A stretch of DNA of 39,993 bases. Source: Clostridiales bacterium. Its GTDB lineage: Bacteria; Bacillota; DSM-16504; Desulfitibacterales; JAICDB01. The translations under genes and the position numbers were made by a program. The DNA is taken from the NCBI GenBank assembly GCA_020063565.1, contig JAICDB010000017.1, forward strand, positions 1-39,993, written 5' to 3'. Shown here piece after piece: positions 35,433-39,993 of this stretch; position 1 is the stretch's first letter, and each line of letters starts with the position of its first letter. The notes beneath the pieces were generated by a model that worked only from the letters and a program-made list of their open reading frames with translations, was not told the DNA's origin and did not search any database.

Positions 35433-35933
35433 ATGGATACTATGCCTTTAATAACGGTTTTATTTGTATCTTGTCCCGAAGAAATGATGATTTCAGCATT
35501 GGGTTTGTTATTGTTTGGTATTAAGCCCAATTTAAGAAAGATTATACTAATCGGATTTATTCAAGCTGTAATATCATTTTTTATCCGCTTACTTCCGGTG
35601 CCATTTGGTATTCATACTTTGTTACAAATCCCTCTCTTCATCCTGGTAATATTTTTAATTATGCGGATACCCTTTTTAATAGCCGCTGTATGCTTGCTGG
35701 TAAGCTTCACTATTTATGTGATTATTGATGCAACATTTGCTCCTTTGATATTAAATATGACAAATATCCCTCTTGACCAGGTGCTGGCAGATGGTAAGTT
35801 GCGGATACTTTTCTTTTTGCCTCAAGGACTAGTAATGCTTCTTGTTGTATTATTAGTATTTTTCTTTAATTTTAAATTAATAGATTTATCTACATTAATT
35901 ATGTCAAGGGAAGATGAAGAGTGGAAACGTTAA
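35433..35933 (+). CDS. Polytopic membrane protein of the agr-like operon (possible detached sensor)
   Basis: 166 residues, with about five hydrophobic segments (IISALGLLLFG, IILIGFIQAVISFFI, IPLFILVIFLIM, FLIAAVCLLVSFTIYVII and LVMLLVVLLVFFF), ending in a charged cytoplasmic tail SREDEEWKR. No catalytic motif. Its size and topology match the transmembrane peptide-sensing domain of AgrC, which in the next protein is reduced to two segments, so it may be the detached receptor half. Overlap of 13 bases with the kinase gene implies coupled translation. GAGGGGAGG lies 12 bases upstream of the ATG. Alternative: an unrelated sporulation-stage-II-like membrane protein. Confidence 0.65.
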   Translation: MDTMPLITVLFVSCPEEMMISALGLLLFGIKPNLRKIILIGFIQAVISFFIRLLPVPFGIHTLLQIPLFILVIFLIMRIPFLIAAVCLLVSFTIYVIIDATFAPLILNMTNIPLDQVLADGKLRILFFLPQGLVMLLVVLLVFFFNFKLIDLSTLIMSREDEEWKR

Positions 35934-36769
35934 GAAGAGTATTTCCAATAATTATTATAATAATGTTTCAGTTAATAATTTTGGCCATTTTAAACTTAAG
36001 TTCTTATATATCCACAACAGGTACGTTTGCTACCGGTACATTGACTAATTTTATGTTTCCAACAAACTTAATTAGCATTATATTAACTATAACATCCGTA
36101 GTAATTGTTAGCCGCACTTTTGAAAATGCTGAGAGAGAAATTGAGAATCAGGTCCGACTTGAAAATATGGAACATTTGGAAGAGTTACTCCGAACAATGC
36201 GAAGGCAGCGTCATGACTTTAACCACCACATGCAGGCGATTTACGGCCTTTTGGCTGTGGGAGATTATGAAGAGGGTAAAAAATATATAGAAGAACTTAT
36301 CTCGGAGATTTCCGTAACTAATGAAGTTGCTAGAATTGATAACCTCGGTGTAAGGGCATTGATACAGGCCAAAAGCGGGCAAATGGAATATCACAAGATA
36401 AAATTTGATATAGAAGTAAAAACTAGCCTGACAAAACTGCAACTAAAGGTCTCGGAGATAAATACAATTTTAGGGAATCTTTTAAATAATGCTATGGAAG
36501 CTCAAATAAATTTTTTCAATGAAGAACCGTTTATAAAATTAAAAATTTACCGCACTAAAGATTCCTATATTATTTCTGTTATCAATAACGGGCCACCTAT
36601 TAGGGCAGCCGATATTGATAAAATTTTTGAACCGGGCTATTCAACGAAAAAAGATAACCAGGGGATGGGGCTGTATGCTGTTAAAAAGACGGTTGAAAAA
36701 TATGAAGGACATATTAATGTAACCAGCAACCACAATACTACAATGTTTGAAATTACTTTGCCGGCATAA
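35921..36769 (+). CDS. AgrC-like histidine kinase
   Basis: 282 residues from GTG 35921. Two N-terminal membrane segments (about 8-28 and 48-65), a short coiled linker, then the HPK10-type dimerisation helix RRQRHDFNHHMQAIYGLL with phospho-acceptor His 98. The ATPase domain has NTILGNLLNNAMEA (N box), VINNGPPI and GYSTKKDNQGMGLYAVKK (G1/G2). AgrC of staphylococci has six or seven spans; here most of the sensor appears to be in the preceding gene. Should phosphorylate the LytTR regulator at 37552 on sensing the cyclic peptide. Confidence 0.88.
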   Translation: METLRRVFPIIIIIMFQLIILAILNLSSYISTTGTFATGTLTNFMFPTNLISIILTITSVVIVSRTFENAEREIENQVRLENMEHLEELLRTMRRQRHDFNHHMQAIYGLLAVGDYEEGKKYIEELISEISVTNEVARIDNLGVRALIQAKSGQMEYHKIKFDIEVKTSLTKLQLKVSEINTILGNLLNNAMEAQINFFNEEPFIKLKIYRTKDSYIISVINNGPPIRAADIDKIFEPGYSTKKDNQGMGLYAVKKTVEKYEGHINVTSNHNTTMFEITLPA

Positions 36770-36781
36770 AGGAGAGTAAAA

Positions 36782-37384
36782 ATGAGTATTAATGACATTT
36801 CGGTATTCTTAGCTAATAATCTGGCTGAAATATTGGATTACAACGAAGAACAGGCGGATATCTTACGTTACGGTTTTGAAGTAATTATCGGAGAATTCAC
36901 CAAGATAACAATTTTATTAATTCTTGCTTTGCTTTTAAATATTTTACCTCAAGCTATTGTTGCATTATTAACAATAAGTGTTTACCGGTTACTTTCGGGT
37001 GGTATTCATTGCAAAACTTACCGGCTTTGTTTTATCACAAGTTTAGTTTCCCTGTTATGTATAGGAAAATTTGCCCGGGAAATACCTGCTTATATAGAGA
37101 TGTCAAGTTTTATATTAATTGTTTTGACGATTTTAGTATTTATAACTAGTATTTTTGCGGTTATTAAATGGGCCCCGGTTGATTCAAATAAAAGGCCGGT
37201 AACAATAGAAGAAAAGAAAAAATTTAAGATTTTGTCATTTATTTGGATATGGATCTGGTTTGTAATTATATTCATAATCATTTCTGTATTTTCAATTGAA
37301 AAAATACAGTCTCTTGTGTTAGCAAGCATATTTGCACATTTAGTTCAGACCTTTACCCTGTTTCCAACAGTTTCAAAAATATAG
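36782..37384 (+). CDS. agrB: AgrB-like peptide-processing membrane endopeptidase
   Basis: 200 residues, about five or six membrane spans. Catalytic His 76 and Cys 83 lie in YRLLSGGIHCKTYRLCF, the positions and spacing (seven residues) of AgrB. The enzyme removes the AgrD C-terminal tail and cyclises the autoinducer. AAGGAG precedes the ATG. The AgrD gene follows after 33 bases. Confidence 0.93.
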   Translation: MSINDISVFLANNLAEILDYNEEQADILRYGFEVIIGEFTKITILLILALLLNILPQAIVALLTISVYRLLSGGIHCKTYRLCFITSLVSLLCIGKFAREIPAYIEMSSFILIVLTILVFITSIFAVIKWAPVDSNKRPVTIEEKKKFKILSFIWIWIWFVIIFIIISVFSIEKIQSLVLASIFAHLVQTFTLFPTVSKI

Positions 37385-37417
37385 GTTATTATCATTAAGG
37401 AAAGGAGGGGAGAGATT

Positions 37418-37540
37418 ATGTTCAAAAAAATATTTCCGGTAGTAGCTTCTATTATTATGTTTGTTGCCGCAATTGCTGCACAACCGATGAGCGTTTTGAC
37501 ATGGCACCAACCTGAAGTACCAAAAGCATTGCGCAAATAA
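37418..37540 (+). CDS. agrD: AgrD-like autoinducer prepeptide, 40 residues
   Basis: Starts at ATG 37418 behind AAAGGAGGGG; too short for routine ORF calling. Three parts are visible: an amphipathic leader MFKKIFPVVASIIMFVAAIA, a core around QPMSVLTW, and a tail HQPEVPKALRK. The proline-rich acidic tail is the AgrB recognition segment of this family. There is no Cys; Ser 26 sits five residues from the probable cut after Trp 30, so the predicted signal is a five-member lactone SVLTW rather than a thiolactone. The exact cut site and N-terminal trimming are inferred. Confidence 0.88.
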   Translation: MFKKIFPVVASIIMFVAAIAAQPMSVLTWHQPEVPKALRK

Positions 37541-37551
37541 AGAGAGGTTTT

Positions 37552-38334
37552 ATGATGACTTTGAAAGTATTGATAGTGGAAGATGACCCCGGTATGCGGT
37601 TAATACTAAAAAAAGCTTTAGAAAATTTGCCCGATGTGAATATAGTAGGAGAAGCAAGTAATGGGAAGGAAGCTCTGGATCAAACCATGTCGTTAGAGCC
37701 TGAAGTTGTTTTCATGGATATAGACCTTCCGGATAAAAATGGAGTAGAAGTTTCAAAAGAGATATTGGATATTGATTCTGAAATTTTCTTGATCTACGCA
37801 ACCGGCTATAGTGAATATATGCCGGAAGCCTTTGAAATGTATGCCTTTGATTATATGATGAAGCCTTACAGGATAGACCGTATATCCGAGACTATTGAAA
37901 GAATACATCAGCTTGTGGAAACAAGGGAAAGGGCTTTTTCCAGACAAGAAAAGTTATCATCTTCAGTTAACATTTCCAAAAAAGTTGCAGTGAAAGTTGA
38001 CCATAATGTAGTATTTATCGAAATGGAGAAAATAGTATTTGTAAACAGGGCAAAGAGAAAGACAATAATTTATCTGGAAAATGGCAAAACTATCTCAACT
38101 AATGAACCGCTGGATGTAATAGAAAAAAGACTAAATGAAAATAGTTTTTTCCGCAGTCATCGCAGTTATATCATTAACCTGGATAAAGTTGCAGAAATTC
38201 AACCCTGGGCACGGGGCAGCTACATTGTGATATTCAACAACAACAATAATAAAGCAAATAAAAAAGTTAAAAAAGTCGCTCACATAACAGAAAATAAGTA
38301 CAAGGAACTGCAGGAAAAATTTAAAATAATATGA
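37552..38334 (+). CDS. LytTR-family response regulator
   Basis: 260 residues. The receiver domain (about 4-120) has acidic EDD near residues 10-12, phospho-acceptor Asp 56 in VVFMDIDLPDKNG, and the FDYMMKPY lysine motif. The LytTR DNA-binding domain (about 150-255) shows VFIEMEKIVFVNRAKRKTII and FFRSHRSYIINLDKVAEI. The Asn-rich insert FNNNNNKANKK is unusual. Cognate of the upstream kinase by operon position. The 21-bp repeats on both sides of the operon are candidate targets. Confidence 0.93.
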   Translation: MMTLKVLIVEDDPGMRLILKKALENLPDVNIVGEASNGKEALDQTMSLEPEVVFMDIDLPDKNGVEVSKEILDIDSEIFLIYATGYSEYMPEAFEMYAFDYMMKPYRIDRISETIERIHQLVETRERAFSRQEKLSSSVNISKKVAVKVDHNVVFIEMEKIVFVNRAKRKTIIYLENGKTISTNEPLDVIEKRLNENSFFRSHRSYIINLDKVAEIQPWARGSYIVIFNNNNNKANKKVKKVAHITENKYKELQEKFKII

Positions 38335-38343
38335 GTGGTTACT

Positions 38344-38372
38344 ACCCGGGATATAAATTCCGGGTTTATTTT
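38344..38372 (+). terminator. agr-like operon terminator
   Basis: ACCCGG (38344-38349) pairs with CCGGGT (38360-38365); TTATTTTTT follows. Begins nine bases after the regulator stop. Confidence 0.85.
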
Positions 38373-38381
38373 TTGTGAAGT

Positions 38382-38440
38382 GCAATTTCAGACAAGGAAA
38401 ACGAAGTTTCGGACAAGCAATGCGAGGATCCAGACAAGGA
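38382..38440 (+). repeat. Second block of three 21-bp direct repeats
   Basis: TTCAGACAAG-type cores start at 38387, 38408 and 38429, again 21 bp apart, with point changes (TTCGGACAAG, TCCAGACAAG). The flanks GTGCAAT and AAGG-TGGGTAGGAAT are shared with the block at 35336. Both blocks directly follow an intrinsic terminator. Confidence 0.8.
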
Positions 38441-38489
38441 TGGGTAGGAATGTAAAAGTTTAGTAGATAAAATATCATTACAAGAAACT

Positions 38490-38545
38490 CCCTGCCAATG
38501 GGACAAGTTTTGGCGGACTGCTCATTGACAGGGACACCCTTTACC
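38490..38545. repeat. Unclassified foldable repeat, copy 2
   Basis: CCTGCCAATG (38491-38500) and CATTGACAGG (38523-38532) form the outer stem; the loop GACAAGTTTTGGCGGACTGC differs from copy 1 at one base. An ACACCCTTTACC box follows. Downstream, CCTTTACCTGCATGGAG (38539-38555) can pair with CTCCATGTAAAGG (about 38594-38606) with a three-base bulge. CCCTTCTCT (38582-38590) can instead pair with AGAGAAGGG (about 38621-38629). Confidence 0.7.
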
Positions 38546-38680
38546 TGCATGGAGCAGGTTGGAAATATGTTTTTATTATACCCCTTCTCTGACTCCATGT
38601 AAAGGTTGAGGAATTTTTCAAGAGAAGGGTGGTGGTTCTATGATTGTTTTTGAAAATTTAATTTATTAATTGTTGAAAAA

Positions 38681-38735
38681 TGCAAATGGACAAGTTTTGG
38701 CGGACTGCTCTTAGGCAAGTAGTGTACCCTTTACC
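38681..38735. repeat. Unclassified foldable repeat, copy 3
   Basis: GGACAAGTTTTGGCGGACTG and CTC-TTAGGCA, TACCCTTTACC align with copies 1 and 2, but the outer stem has decayed. GGGAG (about 38744-38748) and CTCCC (about 38766-38770) form a hairpin just after it. It lies 104 bases before the M23 peptidase start. Confidence 0.65.
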
Positions 38736-38838
38736 ACGGAGCAGGGAGGTAGTTAAATGGTTATACTCCCTCTTCTAATTTAGTATTAGTGAAAAATTAC
38801 CGACACTTATCAATCAAAAAGTATAGGAGGGATAATCA

Positions 38839-39546
38839 ATGTCTAGAAAATTTATTTTAACTTTAACTTTTATTTTAATATTTGCGTTTAGCACACAGGC
38901 TTTTGCGGCACCAGTGACAAACCCCCTTGATCTATCAAGAATAAAGAAAAATTTAGGTTTAGATGAAAGTAGTACCATTGATTTTAGTTTTATACAAACC
39001 TATTATGAAACACCCGACAACTTTCATACTAATGTATATGTCGATGAAGAAAATCCAAATGAAACATTTCATAACGATATCAACATTGATTTAATGGATT
39101 GGTATGTTGGTATGTCTGAACAAGCAGCGATGGTAATGTTTGATTCACCCAACAATATAAAATATTCTTATTATTTATACGGTGAATTTGACAACAATAT
39201 AGGTGTACATGAGGGAGTTGATATGAAGTATACAGCAGATTCAGACCGTGATATACGTGCAATTTCTAAAGGAGAAGTAATAGCAGTCGGAGGTTCTTAT
39301 GGTAAGATAGCAATTTATGACTCCACAGAAAATGTTACAACCTTTTATCTACATTGCAGCCAAATAGATGTAACAGTAGGTGACACTGTAAATGCAGGAG
39401 ATATAATTGGTGAACAAGGAAGTGTGGGAGCATCAGGAGCACACGTACACTTTGAAGTAAGGGCAGGTAAGAAAACTAGCCCTAACACTGGAACGGATTT
39501 AGATTTACTTTCTGAAGAACCATATGGTTATTTTCTTCTTAATTAA
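38839..39546 (+). CDS. Secreted M23 (LytM-type) peptidase
   Basis: 235 residues. N-terminal Sec signal, with a hydrophobic stretch after SRK and cleavage likely after TQAFA. The C-terminal zinc metallopeptidase domain has His 124 and Asp 128 in HEGVDM, and His 202/204 in HVHFEVR, the full M23 ligand set; the upstream FYLHCSQIDVTVGD is also typical. It would cleave peptide cross-links in peptidoglycan or other secreted peptides. GGAGGG precedes the ATG. The long leader with repeat copies 2 and 3 and the 21-bp block connects it to the agr-like locus as a possible target. Confidence 0.9.
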   Translation: MSRKFILTLTFILIFAFSTQAFAAPVTNPLDLSRIKKNLGLDESSTIDFSFIQTYYETPDNFHTNVYVDEENPNETFHNDINIDLMDWYVGMSEQAAMVMFDSPNNIKYSYYLYGEFDNNIGVHEGVDMKYTADSDRDIRAISKGEVIAVGGSYGKIAIYDSTENVTTFYLHCSQIDVTVGDTVNAGDIIGEQGSVGASGAHVHFEVRAGKKTSPNTGTDLDLLSEEPYGYFLLN

Positions 39547-39584
39547 TGAGAAATAAAGTATAAAATTTAATTTACCATTTTAGG

Positions 39585-39628
39585 GCTGCTAGCATTTGTG
39601 CTATTTAAATATGATTATTGCTAGCAGC
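39585..39628 (+). terminator. Terminator-like hairpin after the M23 gene
   Basis: A perfect 10-bp stem GCTGCTAGCA (39585-39594) with TGCTAGCAGC (39619-39628) has a long AT-rich loop; the downstream T run is weak. Confidence 0.65.
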
Positions 39629-39874
39629 ATCTTATTATTAACATTAGTTACTTTACTACAATATTTTTGCACTAGAACTTTTATTTAAAAATTTCAATAA
39701 ATATATTATTATATTTATTGTTAGTCCTGCGGTAATATGTCAAGTCTTTAAATTTTAAAATTGGAAATTCTAAAGCTAAATTTTCTTAAAAAAGGGAACA
39801 CTTAATAAGCTCAGTCCCTAATGGTAAAAACTGGATATTACCGAAGGATATTGAAGGGTGTCTACCTCATCTAT
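39629..39874. other. Non-coding flank, probably an end of the IS110 element
   Basis: No coding sequence supported. The part nearest the transposase stop (about 39790-39874) is less AT-rich and likely belongs to the element. In IS1111-type members of the family the noncoding end beyond the transposase stop encodes the bridge RNA, so such an RNA could be here. Confidence 0.35.
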
Positions 39875-39993
39875 TCACCTTCCTTTCAGGCGTGAGATTT
39901 GATCGTTACGTAGCAGCGCATCGATCAAACGCACAAGTTTTCTTGCGGTCAAGACGAGGGCTCTTTTGTGTTGATGCTTAGGGACTTCTCGAT
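39875..39993 (-). CDS. IS110-family transposase, C-terminal part (cut by window edge)
   Basis: The last 39 residues before a TGA at 39875-39877, read on the minus strand. REVPKHQHKRALVLTARKL followed by VRLIDALLRNDQISRLKGR is the usual C-terminal end of IS110/IS1111 transposases (a basic ALVxxARKLxRxxxALLR segment after the transposase_20 domain). The rest lies beyond the window, so intactness cannot be judged. Confidence 0.75.
   Translation of the reverse strand, partial: REVPKHQHKRALVLTARKLVRLIDALLRNDQISRLKGR

Noticed and set aside
35147..35530. Minus-strand frame with heptad-like CLKLRFP units, and a similar one near 38400
   Set aside because: The seven-residue periodicity is simply the 21-bp DNA repeat read in antisense; it also runs antisense through the riboswitch.

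Overview
The window is a moderately AT-rich chromosomal segment of an endospore-forming Clostridia-type Firmicute. The evidence is strong Shine-Dalgarno sites with frequent GTG/TTG starts, a CotF-type coat protein, an S-layer-homology (SLH) gene remnant, YerC upstream of the his genes, and an agr-type peptide system. A more precise taxon cannot be read from the sequence alone.

Region 1 (1-3240) is the late end of a prophage: a truncated reverse transcriptase of the diversity-generating (DGR) type, an XhlA-like protein, an endolysin with an internal deletion, and an LLH-type holin. Region 2 (3240-6530) is an accessory island of small regulators, unidentified minus-strand genes, a HigBA-type toxin-antitoxin pair and an orphan HicB-like gene. 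On its minus strand, at 3938-3994, lies a sequence that folds as a type I hammerhead ribozyme.

Region 3 (6657-12475) holds single-chain purL and an NCS2 purine permease with its own promoter and PurBox-like sites. Region 4 (12617-17499) is an operon from a near-consensus sigma-A promoter: a homocitrate/Re-citrate synthase-like gene, aconitase, NAD-type isocitrate dehydrogenase and a GntR regulator. This is probably the oxidative half-TCA route to 2-oxoglutarate. Region 5 (17852-24847) is yerC followed by a compact histidine operon, hisZ-G-D-B-H-A-F-IE, with no hisC or histidinol phosphatase.

Region 6 (24922-32251) contains cotF, a fumarylacetoacetate-hydrolase family gene, a decayed S-layer gene, pcrA-ligA and a Phd/RelE toxin-antitoxin pair. 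Region 7 (32252-34920) has two paired small Cys/His proteins on the minus strand and an intact IS4-family element with terminal inverted repeats. Degraded coding fragments lie to its right.

Region 8 (35187-39546) is the most interesting part. A c-di-GMP-I (GEMM-I) riboswitch with an intrinsic terminator precedes an agr-like quorum-sensing operon: a membrane protein, an AgrC-like kinase, AgrB, a 40-residue AgrD with a Ser-based putative autoinducer, and a LytTR response regulator. A secreted M23 peptidase follows. Around these genes are two blocks of 21-bp tandem repeats and two of the three copies of an unexplained foldable repeat. The arrangement suggests that c-di-GMP gates a cyclic-peptide quorum system. 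The window ends in the C-terminal part of an IS110-family transposase on the minus strand.
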